Assembly (NCBI GenBank): GCA_963573385.1
Contig: CAUYLG010062804.1
Coordinates: 23,921 to 87,920, forward strand
Direction: 5' to 3'
Length of the DNA stretch: 64,000 nucleotides
DNA from: Cacajao melanocephalus
Taxonomy: Eukaryota > Chordata > Mammalia > Primates > Pitheciidae
Position 1 is the stretch's first letter, and each line of letters begins with the position of its first letter. The notes beneath the pieces are model-generated. The model did no database searches and was not told the origin of the DNA. It worked only from the letters and a program-made list of their open reading frames with translations. This document shows, one piece after another, positions 1-19,340 of the stretch. The translations under genes were made by a program, and so were the position numbers.

Positions 1-37
1 TTAAAAGTATTCATATTAATTTAAAAAGTATTATTTT

Positions 38-527
<490 letters not shown>

Positions 528-700
528 CTAAAAAACTTCTGCACAGCAAAGGAAACAATCAACAGAATGAAGAGACAAGAAACAGAATGGGAGAAAGTAT
601 TTGCAAGCCATATATCTGTTAAGGGGTTACTATCTAAAATAGATAAAGAACACAAACAACTCAATACTAAGAAAACAAATAACCTGATTAAACACTGGGC

Positions 701-1010
701 AATGCCTGGGGTGGTGGCTCATGTCTGTAATCTCAGCACTTTGGGAGGCTGAGGCCAGCGGATCACTTGACCCCAGGAGTTCAAGACCAGCCTGGGCAAC
801 GTGGTGAAACTCCATCTGTACAAAAAATACAAAAATTAGCCTGGTGTGGTGGCGCGTGCCTGTAGTCCAGGCTATTCAGTTGGCTAAGGCAGGAAGAAGC
901 CTTGAGCCCAGGAAATGGAGGCTGCAGTGAACTGTGATTGCACCACTGCACCCCATCCTGGGCGACAGAGCAAGACCCTGTCTCAAAACACAAAACAAAA
1001 CAACAAAAAT
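701..1010 (+). mobile_element. Alu inserted in the L1 fragment
   Basis: Inserted at a gggcaa/ggcaaag site of the L1. The tail is a degenerate CAAAA series rather than pure A, which indicates age. Confidence 0.88.
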
Positions 1011-1115
1011 CAGGCAAAGGATTGGAACAGACATTTCTCAAAAGAAAATACTCAAATGGCTAGGAGGTACATGAAAAAGTCCTCAATATCGCTAGTCATC
1101 AGAGAATGCAAATTA

Positions 1116-1195
1116 ATCTGCATGTAGGCAAGCATGAAAAAAAAAAAGATCTTGGTGCTGTCTGCCAAAAAAAAAAAAGGAAGAAAAAAAAAAAA
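1116..1195 (+). mobile_element. Short non-Alu retro-insert with poly(A)
   Basis: About 80 bases flanked by a perfect 15-base direct repeat agagaatgcaaatta (1101-1115 and 1196-1210). The left copy is L1 sequence and the right copy resumes the L1. The insert is two short unique segments, about 20 bases (atctgcatgtaggcaagcat) and about 19 bases (gatcttggtgctgtctgcc), each followed by an A run, then a purine-rich tail. I do not recognise the source transcript. The target-site duplication and A tail identify it as an L1-mediated retroposition event. Confidence 0.7.
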
Positions 1196-1386
1196 AGAGA
1201 ATGCAAATTAAAATTACAATGAGGAATCATCTCCCACTTGTTAGAATGGCTACTATAAAAATGATGAACGATAATGTGTTGGCAATGAGGTGAAGAAAGG
1301 AAACCCCTGCACACCATTGGTGGGAGTGCGAGTTAGTACAAACCTTTTGAAAATCAGTATGGAGTCTCCTGGAAAAATTCTAAATA

Positions 1387-2375
<989 letters not shown>

Positions 2376-2680
2376 AAGATGTGTTAAAAGGTGTTTGGAC
2401 ATATGATTCTGGTGCTGCTGGAAAGATCTAGATTGTAGTTTTAGATTTTGGAGTCATTTTCATATAGATGGTAATTAAAAGTCATTCGATTATTCAGGGA
2501 GCTGGAAGAATGAAAGAAGGTGATGAAAGAATCTGGGAAGTGTCAACATTTACAAAGTAAGAGAAACTTACACATAAGACTGTAAAGGATTGGCCAGAGA
2601 AGTAGCAGAAAACCATACCATAAATGTCAAGGTAAGAGTGTGTGGGAAGTAAAGAAGTTCCTCTTTAAAGTTTCCTTTCT
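2376..2680. other. Non-repetitive intergenic stretch
   Basis: AT-rich sequence with no open frame, RNA gene or repeat family that I can recognise. Confidence 0.5.
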
Positions 2681-3454
<774 letters not shown>

Positions 3455-4742
3455 CTAATTTTCAGTGTTAACTTGACTGGATTAAGGGTACCTAGATAGC
3501 TCGGAAAGCATTATTTCTGGGTATGTCTGAGTGTATTTCTGGAAGAGATTGGCATTTGTTGTTGTTATTTTTTCTTCCCAAGCTCAGGTGATCCTCCCAT
3601 CTCAGCCTCCCAAACAACTGGGACTACAGGCACACACAACCACTCTGGGCTATTTTTTGTAATTTTTTGTAGAGATGGGGTTTTGCCATGTTACACAGGC
3701 TGGTCTCTAACTCCTGGGCTCAAGCTATCCTCTCACCTGGACTTCCTAAAGTGTTGAGACTACAGGCCTCAGTTACTGTGCCTGGCAAGATTGGGATTTG
3801 AACTGGCAAGAGTGGCATTTCTTTAAATTAAAAAAGAGTAAATTTAATTTAATTTTTTCTTTTTTTGAGATGGAGTCTCACTCTGTTGCCCAGACTGGAG
3901 TGCATTGGCATGATCTCGGCTGCAACCTCTGCCTCCTGAGTTCAAGCAATTCTCCTGCCTCAGCCTCCTGAGTAGCTGGGATTACAGGCATGTGCCATCA
4001 TGCCCCGCTAATTTTTGTATTTTTAGTAGAGACAGGGTTTCATCAACTTGGCCAGCCTGGTCTCAAACTCCTGATCTTGTGATCTGCCCACCTTGGCCTC
4101 CTAAAGTGCTGGGATTACAGGCGTGAGCCAGTGTGCCTGGCCAAAAAGAGTAAATGTTAATACAAAATAGAGATGAGGGTCTCACAATGTTGCCCAGGCT
4201 GGTCTCAAACTCCTGGCCCCAAGTGATCCTCCCACCTCAGCCTCCCAAAGTGCTGGGATTACAGGTGTGAGCCACCAAGGCCTTCCAAGATTGGCATTTG
4301 AATCAGCGGACTGAGTAAGGAAGATCCACCTTCATCTGATGTGGTTGGGCACCATCCAATCAGCTGAGGGCCTGGATGTAACCAAAAGGAAAGGCAAACT
4401 GCTGCACTCTCTCTTTTTGCTGGAGCTAGAATACCCATCTCATCCTGCCCTTGGACATCACAACTGCAGGTTCTCTGGTCTTTGGACTCTTACAAGAGGC
4501 CTCCTAGGTTCTCAGGCCTTTGGCCTTGGTCTAAGACCTAAACAATTGGTTTAGCTCCCCTGGTTATAAGACCTTTGAACTTGGACTGAGTCACACTGCC
4601 AGCTTCCTTGGTTCTCCGGCATGCAGATGGCCTAATGTGGGACTTCTCAGCCTCCATAACTGCTAATAAATGCCCTCTCATCTCTCTCTCTGTATATACA
4701 CGTCCTATTGGTTCCATTTCTCTGGAAAACACTGACTAATAC
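3455..4742 (+). mobile_element. Ancient interspersed repeat, interrupted by Alus
   Basis: The outer parts, 3455-3558 and 4288-4742, are one dispersed element. The left part begins gttaacttgactggatta. The right part carries ggactgagtaaggaag and ccatccaatcagctgag, and ends in a (TC)n/TATA stretch followed by ctctggaaaacactgac and taataca. I recognise this as a common old mammalian repeat but do not assign a family name. Confidence 0.55.
3559..4287 (-). mobile_element. Cluster of three antisense Alu pieces
   Basis: An Alu fragment at 3559-3787, a nearly complete Alu at 3858-4142 and a left-arm-like fragment at 4163-4287. The middle element has a perfect 13-base duplication aaaaagagtaaat (3831-3843 and 4143-4155). 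The motif agattgg(c/g)atttg occurs at 3546, 3788 and 4288, so the outer pieces re-used one target. Confidence 0.8.
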
Positions 4743-4960
4743 AAAGAGTGAACTCAAGAGTGTGAAATATTTTTTTGAGAGGTAAAGCAAAAAATTGCCG
4801 ATTGTAATGACATGGAGATTAGTAGTGATCTTAGTAAGAGGAATTTCAGGGGAGTAGTAAAGATGAAAGTCAGGTGCAATGAGTTCAAGAGTGAATATTA
4901 GAAAAGGATGCACTGTGTTGGACTGAAATAAATGGTGACAGAATGAACTTGTGGTTTCAG

Positions 4961-5004
4961 ATACATATATATATATATGTATATATATACACACACACAC
5001 ACAT
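4961..5004. repeat. (TA)n(CA)n microsatellite
   Basis: An alternating TATA run followed by about eight CA units. Confidence 0.9.
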
Positions 5005-5057
5005 AGAAACAATTATGAATATGTGTGTATTTGTGTATTAACATACATAAAATTTCT

Positions 5058-6767
<1,710 letters not shown>

Positions 6768-7181
6768 TTAGAAACATTTTGCTGGAGTGTTTCCTCCTTT
6801 TTTTCACCCTCTGACCCCCTCATTCAGCTAATTCGAGGACACAGGATTGTAAAAATGTGTGAGGACTGAGGCGTATGTTGTGGTTAGAAAATGGGAAATT
6901 CAACTGCAGTTAATAAAAACGTGCTGGCCACTTAGAGTCTTCTAGGGTTGTAGTACCTTGGATTAAGCCATTATGGCTTAGATTTTGAACTTCATCTTTT
7001 CCAGTTTAATAACATGGTCAAGTCAGTTATATGAATGAGTTAAATGCATCCGTGGATTCTCATGCCAACCAGTCTCTTGTGAGAATACATAAACCAGAAT
7101 GTCAATTTACTACCTTACAATGAGAAATGTAACCAGACAGCAGATTGTATATTCAGATTGTATATTTTATCAGCTGCTTGA
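6768..7181. other. Non-repetitive intergenic stretch
   Basis: No repeat or gene recognised. Includes the near-duplicate gcagattgtatattcagattgtatatttta at 7140-7170, a local 14-base doubling. Confidence 0.5.
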
Positions 7182-7792
<611 letters not shown>

Positions 7793-8316
7793 TGCTTGAG
7801 ATATTCTTTCCTTGTAGGATAATCTACATGGAAGCCTAGTTATCATCAGATTTTCTAGTAAACAGGAATCTAGAGCAAGAATTAGATCAGTAATCGTAAA
7901 AGACCAGTGTTATCTAATTATGATAACCGAACACAATGATTTCAGCCTTAAGAATAGAATTGCTAAGAGAAGGTTGCTTTTTCTCTACCGCTATTTTCTT
8001 TCATGTGAGTTGAGCTGGAATGGTGCTCTCCTTGCTTTTCCTTTATCCACTGTCATCCAAGGTAGACAGTAACCCATCTGACTGGCAAATCAGGAAAAAC
8101 AACCTAGGCATCCTTGCCGCATTTCCTCTCATTTCTCTCAAGACTACACACTTCCTCTAGGATTTAAGCCTTACTTGGTCCAGTGTGTTCAGTGTTGCCC
8201 AGGGCCAACTTCTTCATTAGGTACACCAGGCAGTGCCTAGGGTCTATTATACCAAGGGTGCCTAGGGTCCATGAAAATGTTTTAATTTCCTTTAAAATCA
8301 GAAGAAAACAAATGAG
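7793..8316. other. Non-repetitive intergenic stretch
   Basis: No gene recognised. An imperfect internal doubling of gtgcctagggtc (near 8236 and 8268) is the only visible structure. Confidence 0.45.
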
Positions 8317-8640
8317 ACTGGGTGTGATGGCTCAGGCCTGTAGTCCCAGCACTTTGGGAGGCCGCTACTGTAGGATTGCTTGAGCTTAGGAGTTGGAGAT
8401 CAGCCTAGGCAATTTAGTGAGACCCCATATCCCTATGTACAAAAAATTTAAAAATTGGCTGGGTGTGGTGCCATGTACCTTTGGTCCTAGCTACTTGGGA
8501 GGCTGGGGTGGAAGGATCCTTGAGCCCAGGAGGTTTAGACTGCAGTGAGCCAAGATCTTGGCACTGCACTCCAGCCTCGGCAACAGAGTGAGACCCTATA
8601 TGGAAAAAAAAGAAAAAGAAAAAACAGAAGAAGAAAAAAA
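8317..8640 (+). mobile_element. Alu
   Basis: Dimer ending in a purine-rich AAAAAGAAAAAG tail. The left arm has a small insertion where gaggccgaggtgg is expected. Confidence 0.85.
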
Positions 8641-8714
8641 TGAATTTGTAGGTCAAACAAAAATGTTTTAATATATGTGTATCACTATAGTCATAATGTA
8701 TCATTTTTAGTATC

Positions 8715-9034
8715 TTTTTTTTTTGAGATGGAGTTTCGCTCTTATTGCTCAGGCTGCAGTGCAATGACGTGATCTTGGCTCACCTCAACTCCGCCTCCCG
8801 GGTTCAAGTGATTCTCCTGCCTTATCCTCCCGAGTAGCTGGGATTACAGGCATGCACCCCCACTCTTGGCTAATTTTTGTATTTTTAGTAGAAATGGGGT
8901 TCTCCATGTTGGTTAGGCTGGTCTCAAACTCCCAACCTCAGGTGATCTGCCCGCCTTGGCCTCCCAAAGTGCTGGGATTACAGGCGTGAGCCACCGTGCT
9001 GGGCCTTCTTCTTCTTCTTCTTCTTTTTTTTTTG
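8715..9034 (-). mobile_element. Alu followed by (TTC)n
   Basis: Alu body at 8715-9004. It abuts a short (TTC)6 and T-run microsatellite at 9005-9034. Confidence 0.85.
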
Positions 9035-9935
<901 letters not shown>

Positions 9936-10011
9936 CAAATCCTTCTGTATTTTGGACTTAGCCAAAAGAAAAATGAGAGAAGTCATTGACATTATCCTAT
10001 TATCCAAAGTG

Positions 10012-10275
10012 TAATACCAACACTTTGGTAGGCCGAGGCAGGTGGAATACCTGAGTTTGAAACCAGCCTGACTAACATGGTGAAACTCCATCTCTACTAA
10101 AAAGACAAAAAGTTAGTCGGGTGTTGTGGCAGATGCCTGTAATCCCAGATACTCAGGAGGCTGAGGCAGGAGAATCGCTTGAACCCCGGAGTTGGAGGTT
10201 GCAGTGAACCGAGATTGCATCACTGCACTCCAGCCAGAGCAACAAGAGCAAAACTCTGTCTCAAAAAAAAAAAAA
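10012..10275 (+). mobile_element. Alu, 5'-truncated by about 25 bases
   Basis: Begins at gtaataccaacactttgg rather than at the Alu head, with a 13-base A tail. Confidence 0.85.
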
Positions 10276-10400
10276 GTCACTAATGTTATGTGATATTATG
10301 TTCGGAGAGTAAGTTGGGATTATAAATAACATTTTTCAGGTAAATCAGTATATTCTTAGTTTTTTTCCCCCTTATCTACCTGATTTAAAATCCTGGATAT

Positions 10401-10830
<430 letters not shown>

Positions 10831-10845
10831 AGTTTTTTTTTTTTT

Positions 10846-12214
10846 CAGCCAAGCAGCAGTTTTATTAGTGGTGCTGGGTTCTTCCCATACCTTGCAGTGT
10901 GCTTAGAAGCATTCCCAAGGGTTTCCACAGAATGCCTCCCAGAGCCCGGGACAACACTGTGTAGCATTGAGGCTGGAATCATATAAATAAAGCTTTGGTG
11001 TGTAGGTTTGTAGGAGAGAGTACAGGTTAACACTGATAGAAAACTTCAGACAACACCAGCTCTCAATGTGAATTGGGTTTTTGGCCAAGGGGGTAACTTC
11101 TAAGTGACTGGACACTGGCCTGTTGCCATGGCTTCTCAAGGCCCCAGCAACAGGAGGAGAGCGTCTAGGGCTGAGGCTCCACGTGGCCCTGTTGCTTCAC
11201 CTGCATCTGCAGGTACTGCCCTTTGCCTTCCTCCAAGCCCTTCTCATCCTTGGTCTTGGGCATGAGCTGGGGCACAGCAGCAACCTGCCCTCCTGGCTCA
11301 ACAACACATAGGTGAAGGCACTGCTGGCCTGGTAGGGCTTTTAAGAGCTGTCCACACCAGCGTCAGCATCCACCAAGACCTTGATCTTCATGGACTTATT
11401 GCTCGTGAAGGTCATGCATCCTGAGATGGTGATGACGCAGCCTTTTCTGATCTTGTGAAAATTAATGGTGTTCACAGAAGCTGTGACGATGTTGGTCTTG
11501 CAGTGGCATGCAGCCACAATCCTGGCGACTTGGTCAATGAGCTTCATGGTCATGCCTCCATGCATGAAGCTGTGCAAGGTACAGTCTGAAGGTCCCACCA
11601 GGTGGATCAAGCTGTAGCTGACAGCTCTGTGTTGAGGACTGGCTGGCTGATGTCCTCGTTCTTCCACTTGGCCTCCATGCACTCTAGCTTCTGGGCTTCC
11701 TACTGCTTCCAGCCCTCCTCCTCCTGCTGACGCTGGGAATACTCAACAGGAGGCACCTCAGGGACCTTGTCCACGTTCTTCAGCGACAAGGGCAAATACC
11801 AGAGGGTGGCCTTATTGGCCAGCTTTTCGGCACCTGTGAGGATGTTTTCGGATATCACATTGACCTGCACATCCACAGAGTGCTTGGAGGTGTAGGTGAT
11901 CTCCGAGCTGACATGGGCCACCTCACTGATGTACTTGGGCGACAGGAAGTCAGTGTGCCCAACCCAAGCCAGCACGGCCACACAGCTGGGTGCTGATGAT
12001 GGCACCCGCCTCCTTGAACATCTTCAGGACGGTTCCCTCGTGGACATTGCCAGCCACGTTGGCATCATTTGGCTGCATGATCCGGCAGATCTGGATGGCA
12101 GATGCTGTCTCGACGTCTGGGCCCGACCATGCTGGCAGCTGGGGGTGCCGGTGGTGGTGGTGGCGGGTGACTGGCTACAGGAGGGCACAGGTGTCTGGCC
12201 GGCCCGGTGTGGAA
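10846..12214 (-). pseudogene. ACOT7P: ACOT7 processed pseudogene
   Basis: A retrocopy of the mRNA for ACOT7, the brain cytosolic acyl-CoA thioesterase that hydrolyses long-chain acyl-CoA. On the minus strand the degenerate coding region runs from an ATG at 12,130-12,128 to a stop at 11,167-11,165. Recognisable blocks include AEITYTSKHS-like and NKATLWYLPLSLKNVDK (11,700-12,005), and SLIHLVGPSDCTLH, HCKTNIVTAS and RKGCVITISG (11,341-11,682). The start matches the MSGPDVE isoform, but an extra G directly after the ATG shifts the frame. Further frameshifts separate the blocks, and about ten codons are missing near 11,975-12,000. It has no introns. An AATAAA and a 13-base A tail lie at its 3' end, and exact 15-base duplications flank the insertion. 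These are the marks of L1-driven retroposition, and it cannot encode a thioesterase. From memory, an ACOT7 pseudogene is annotated at human 4p14, which fits the locus. Confidence 0.95.
10861..10866 (-). promoter_or_regulatory. Polyadenylation signal of the ACOT7 retrocopy
   Basis: AATAAA on the minus strand, 15 bases before the templated A tail (T run at 10,833-10,845). Confidence 0.85.
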
Positions 12215-12229
12215 TTGAGTTTTAGTTTT
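12215..12229. repeat. Right copy of the 15-base target-site duplication
   Basis: ttgagttttagtttt, identical to 10,401-10,415. It begins one base after the last recognisable 5'-leader base of the ACOT7 retrocopy. Confidence 0.8.
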
Positions 12230-12378
12230 GAGAAAATTAAAGTTTTGGTTGTTAAAATGATTGAAGTTCTGGCTAACTTCAATTTTAAAATTCACCAATA
12301 ATAAAACTATTATTTATCAATAAGAAGAAATGAGTTAGAAAATATTCAATCCCTTCAATTCAGTTGGGGAATAAACTA

Positions 12379-12675
12379 TTTTTTTTTTTTGAGACGGAGT
12401 CTCGCTTTGTCACTCAGGCTGGAGTGCGTTGAGTGGTGTGATCTCGGCTCACTGCAATCTCCGCCTCCCAGGTTCATGCGATTCTCCAGCCTAAGCCTTC
12501 CGAGTAGCTAGGACTACACATGCATGCCACCATGCCCAGCTAATTTTTTGTATTTTTAGTAGAGATGAAGTTTCACTGTGTTAGCCAGGATGGTCTCGAT
12601 GTCCTGACCTTGGGATCTGCCCACCTCGGCCTTCCAAAGTGCTGGGATTATAGGCATGAGCTACCATGCCCAGCC
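12379..12675 (-). mobile_element. Alu
   Basis: Flanked by taaactatt (12,372-12,380 and 12,677-12,685). Confidence 0.88.
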
Positions 12676-12766
12676 CTAAACTATTATTTTTTGAATATCT
12701 GACACATATCAAGCATTTACTTAGGTGTCTGGATCCACATTGCACTTTAATTATTTAAACTGTCCT

Positions 12767-13091
<325 letters not shown>

Positions 13092-13107
13092 TAGTCCTTT
13101 AAATTTA

Positions 13108-13409
<302 letters not shown>

Positions 13410-13704
13410 TCAGTATCCTTATCCCCACTTTAGAATTAAAGAAATTGAGGCTGAGAGCAGTTAAGTATCTTTGCAGAGATCATACATTAATGGGATGGCA
13501 GCACTAAAAATACAAAACTATACCTAAAGTTAAAAAGCCTGTATTATTTTCTGATTCACCATAGTACTTCTCTTAGTAAAAGTAAGTGATGATACTTTGT
13601 ATCTGTCTTGTTTCACATAAATTATAACAAAACTCCTTAAGGACAGGGGCCATGTCTTAAATTTTTACAATATCCCTAATGAATTTTCAAGAAATACTGC
13701 TTGA
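13410..13704. other. Spacer with a MIR relic
   Basis: 13,420-13,515 resembles the MIR core (ttatccccactttaga, aaattgaggctgagagcag, ttaagtatctttgcag). The rest is unassigned. Confidence 0.45.
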
Positions 13705-13847
13705 GGTGGGGCCCAGTGGATCACACCTATAATCCCAGCACTTTGGGAGGCCGAGGCGGGTGGATCATGAGGTCAGGAGTTCAAGATCAGCCTGGCCAAC
13801 ATGTGAAACCCGGTCTTTAAAAAAAAAAAAAGAAAAGAAAAGAAAAA
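13705..13847 (+). mobile_element. Left-arm-only Alu with target duplication
   Basis: A single Alu left arm of S/Y type that ends at cccggtcttt followed by A and GAAA units. It is flanked by a perfect 13-base repeat aaatactgcttga (13,692-13,704 and 13,848-13,860). The duplication shows that it inserted as a monomer rather than being a broken dimer. Confidence 0.85.
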
Positions 13848-13899
13848 AAATACTGCTTGAATGGTATGGTTGGTTCCTGGTATTTAAATAATGTTATTT

Positions 13900-14044
13900 A
13901 ATTTTTTTTGTTTAATTTTTTTTTTTTAAAGATGGGGTTTCACCATGTTGGCCAGGCTGATCTCGAACTCCTGACCTCAAATGATCCACCCACCTCAGCC
14001 TCCAAAAGTGCTGGGATTACAGGCGTCAGCCACCACACCTGGCC
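13900..14044 (-). mobile_element. Left-arm-only Alu with target duplication
   Basis: An antisense left arm, starting gatggggtttcaccatg after the T run. It is flanked by ttatttaattttt (about 13,894 and 14,045). Confidence 0.8.
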
Positions 14045-14185
14045 TTATTTAATTTTTAAATGGTATTTCAATGATAGAAATAAATTACGCTTTTCTAACC
14101 TTAGTATTTATAATGCAATTACTCTGACTTATTTCACATCAGAGACAATTTTGTCATTCATCTTACATAAAAAAATATGTAAATA

Positions 14186-14482
14186 GGCCGGATGCAGTGG
14201 CTCACGTCTGTAATCCCAACACTTTGGGAAGCTGCAGCAGGCAGATTGCTTGAGCTCAGGAGTTTGAGACCAGCCTAGGCAGCATGGCAAAACCCTGTTT
14301 CTACAAAAAATATAATTATTAGCTGAACATGGTGGCATATACCTGTGATCCCACCTACTGGGAGGCTGAGGTAGGAGGATCACCTGAGCCCAGGGAGTTC
14401 GAGGCTGCAGAAAGCTATTGTCATGCCACTGCACTCCAGCCTGGGTGACAGAGTCAGACATTGCCTCAAAAAAAAAAAAAAA
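14186..14482 (+). mobile_element. Alu
   Basis: Head ggccggatgcagtgg and a 15-base A tail. Confidence 0.88.
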
Positions 14483-15324
14483 GCACAAACACATATGCAG
14501 CTTTTTTTTTTTTTGCTGCCATTCTGCCATATTTGGAATGTACATTATGATACCATGCTTATATACAATATATTAAATGTATTTAACTTCATTTGCAGGC
14601 TATTTAACTCTAGGAGTTGCTTTATGAATATCATTCTGGGACTTTGAGGACTTTCCTAAGTACTTTCTGTCTGTTCAGTACTGAGAATACTAATAATAAA
14701 TAAATAGTAAAAGGACAGTACTATCTATAGTGTTGAAAACACTGACAGAGAAATGGACTTTGTCTTTGGAAAGGTATTAGCCTCAAGGGGTTAAGTAGTC
14801 CTAGAACTTGAAAACATTTTTTTTTTCTGAGTCTTGCAGAATTAGGCAGAATGGAAACCCATATTTGAATGTACTAAAATAGTTATCAGCCAAGGACTCT
14901 TCACCCTGGGATTGGTGCTCTTGCCCTGGCCCTAATGCCTTTCCTTTCAAAATACAAACCAGACCAAACCAAACAAAAATGTCTCACACTCCTCAAACTC
15001 CATCCAAATTAGCAACATTCAGAATTTACGTTTCAGGCAGGCCATCATCAAACACTGAAAAGTCTAAGTTCTTACGCAGGGACTGAGAGGAAAGTCTAGT
15101 GGGTGGAATGTGTTACTTGGCCGCAGACCCAGCTCATATTTTCTATAAGCAAACACCACCTTAGCTTAGGGTGAATGTCTTTAAGAATACCTCTGGGGCT
15201 GACCTCCCTCAGCTCAGGGAGGTTTTTTTTAAAAAGTATAATCCAGTTTTGAGAACCTAAATAATTTCATTACAAAGAACTTTACATTTCCTTTTAACAA
15301 GCATTTACAGAAAACCTTTTATGA
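14483..15324. other. Largest non-repetitive intergenic stretch of the left part
   Basis: About 840 bases with no clear repeat, reading frame or RNA gene. Contains a small CAAAC-rich patch near 14,960. Confidence 0.5.
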
Positions 15325-15556
15325 GGTCAGGCACGGTGGCTCACACTTGTAATCACAGCACTTTGGGAGGCCAAGGCATGGGGATCAGTTGGGGCCAGGA
15401 GTTCAAGACCAGTCTAGCCAACATGGTGAAACCCCATCTTAGGAGGCTGAGGCAGGAGAATTGCTTGACCCAGGAAGGGGAGGTTGCAATGAGCCGAGAT
15501 CACGCCACTGCACTCTGTTTGCGACAGAGCGAGACCCTGTCACAAACAAAAACAAG
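15325..15556 (+). mobile_element. Alu with internal deletion
   Basis: The left arm passes directly from aaaccccatctta to ggaggctgaggcagg, so the linker is lost. Short repeat agaaaacct on both sides. Confidence 0.85.
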
Positions 15557-15948
15557 AAAGAAAACCTGCTATAATAGATTTCTTTGAATGTAACTATCAA
15601 GAAACAACTCAAGTTAGCTTAGGCCAAAAAAGGAGAGATTATTGTAAGAATATAGGGATGTTTAGAAGAAACCAAGGAGAGAGATGTAGCTGGCCCCAAG
15701 AAAGACCACAAACAAGTTGTTGATAGCCCAGACATTATTTTCTCTCCACCTCTCCAATATCCCTTCTCTGTTTGTTTCTTCTCGCTAGAGTAGCTAGCTT
15801 CCTCTGCTACCCTGGCGCAACGTAGAATATAGCTGCCTCTAACTCCTGAGGTAATCTCATACAAACTCAGCAGCGCAAAGAAACTGAGAATCCCACATCT
15901 TTTATATTTTTACTTAAATGCTATTTATTTTTACACAGCAAATAGATT
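15557..15948. other. Unassigned intergenic stretch
   Basis: No gene is supported. It is reminiscent of old dispersed repeats but not assignable by eye. Confidence 0.4.
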
Positions 15949-16083
15949 TTTTTTTTAAGAGACGGGGTCTTGCCCTGTTGGCCAGGCTGGAGTGCAGTGA
16001 AGCAATGATAGCTCAAGCCATCCTCTCACCTTAGCCTCCTAAGTAGCTGGGACTATAGGCACCCACCACTATGCCCAGCTAAT
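15949..16083 (-). mobile_element. Alu right-arm fragment
   Basis: Runs from a T-rich tail to the linker motif cccagctaatta, shortened within the arm. Confidence 0.8.
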
Positions 16084-16097
16084 TAAAATTTTTTTTG

Positions 16098-16404
16098 AGG
16101 GAGGGCATGGTGGCTCATGCTTGTAATCCCAGCACTTTGGGAGGCCGAGGCAGGCGGATCACTTGCGGTCAGGAGTTCGAGACCAGCCTGGTCAATATGG
16201 TGAAACCCTATCTCTACTAAAAATACCCAAATTAGCTGGGCGTGGTGGTGTGTGCTTGTAATTCCAGCTGCTCGGAAGGCTGAGGCAGAAGAATCATTTG
16301 AACACAGGAGGCAAATGTTAAAAGTGAGCCAAGATCGTGCCACTGCACTCCAGCCTGGGAGACAGAGCAAGAGTCTGTCACCAAAAAAAAAAAAAAAAAA
16401 AAAA
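16098..16404 (+). mobile_element. Alu
   Basis: Full dimer with an A tail of about 25 bases. Confidence 0.88.
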
Positions 16405-16423
16405 ATTATTATTGTTATTTATT

Positions 16424-17297
<874 letters not shown>

Positions 17298-17990
17298 AAA
17301 TATATAAAATTGGTATAGTGAAAAGTCTTTTCATCCTCTATCCTCTAGCCACTGTTTGCTTTCTCAAAAGCAATTAATGAAGTAGTTTGTTCTATCTTCT
17401 TCCAGAGATATTCTATGTATATGTGATGAAATCCATCCATCCAACAAAAAACAAAAAAAGGAAAAAAAAAATCCATCCATCATCATATCTATCTATCTAT
17501 CTATATCTATTTTTTTCTCCTCTCTCCATTTTTTTACACTAATGGCAGCATACCATACACACATTTTTCACTGAGCACTGTATCCTGGAGATGGTGCAGT
17601 CTGAACATTTAGAGAGTGCCATCATTCTTTTCTATTGTGGCATTCTGCTGTTTTTGTGTAACATACCGCTTTTAACCAGTTCCCTGTTGGAGGGCATTTA
17701 GGTTTTTCCCCATCTTTTGCTATGTTACAAACAATGCTGCACATATGTAATTTAAAACTATGCTTAAGAGTAATTCGTATTTCTTATTCTGTGAATTTTT
17801 AAAATAATATGTACATTTTTAAAACACTGGGTTGTTAGTCTTTTCCTTACTGATTTCTACATGTTTGTAAATTAGAGAAATCAGCCCTTTGTCTCTGATG
17901 TGAATTGCATTTTCTTGTTATTTGTATTTTGATTTTACTAATGGTCTTTGTCCCAATTCTAAAATTTCCCAGGAAGAGACTAATTGGATT
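17298..17990 (-). mobile_element. Ancient LINE-like relic with (ATCT)n
   Basis: The part at 17,520-17,940 has the antisense L1 flavour (gggcatttaggtttttcccc, acaaacaatgctgcacatatg), strongly diverged. A short (ATCT)n microsatellite is at about 17,483-17,510. Confidence 0.45.
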
Positions 17991-18007
17991 AAAACACCCA
18001 CTCTTGG

Positions 18008-18360
<353 letters not shown>

Positions 18361-18475
18361 TTAACTGTGGTGAAGGGAGTAAAGCGATCTTTCAAAACCC
18401 TGGAGTCTGGTCCTGTAGAATTTGGGGAGAGGGGTACAAATGACTGGGAAATTGTAAGGTAGGAAGGTACTGTAA

Positions 18476-18935
<460 letters not shown>

Positions 18936-19111
18936 AGTTTAGTACATTTCAATGTTTACAGGAATGTTTTCTAGTTACTGTGGCTACATAGTTTGTCTAG
19001 GGGAAGAGAGTTCACAGTTTTAGCAAAGATAGAGACCAACAAATAATCACCATTGCAGTTTAGAGAGGTATATATACATTGCTGTGGGCATATAAGAAAT
19101 TGTTCTATGGT

Positions 19112-19340
19112 CAATGTGGGAGGATCCTTTGAGCCCAGGAGTTCGAGCCCAGCCTGGCTAACATGATGAAACCCCGTCTCCACGAAAATACAAAAAAATT
19201 AGCCAGGTATGGTGGCACATACCTGTAATGCCAGCTACTTAGGAGGCTGAGGAAGAATTGCTTGAACCTGGGAGGCAGAAGTTGCAGTGAGCTGAGATCA
19301 TGCCATTGCCCTCCAGCCTGGGTGAATCTCAAAAAAAGAA
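19112..19340 (+). mobile_element. Alu, 5'-truncated
   Basis: Starts within the left arm (gtgggaggatcctttgag) and has a minimal A tail. ttgttctat upstream and ctgttctat downstream are the probable target copies. Confidence 0.8.

Noticed and set aside
11341..12005. Two minus-strand ORFs as an intact thioesterase gene
   Set aside because: They are in different frames, with frameshifts, a deletion and a disrupted start. A poly(A) tail and target duplication show a processed pseudogene.
17440..17515. Possible CRISPR-like or tandem structure (ccatccatcc, atctatctatct)
   Set aside because: A plain tetranucleotide microsatellite. No spaced repeats or cas genes, and the genome is a primate's.
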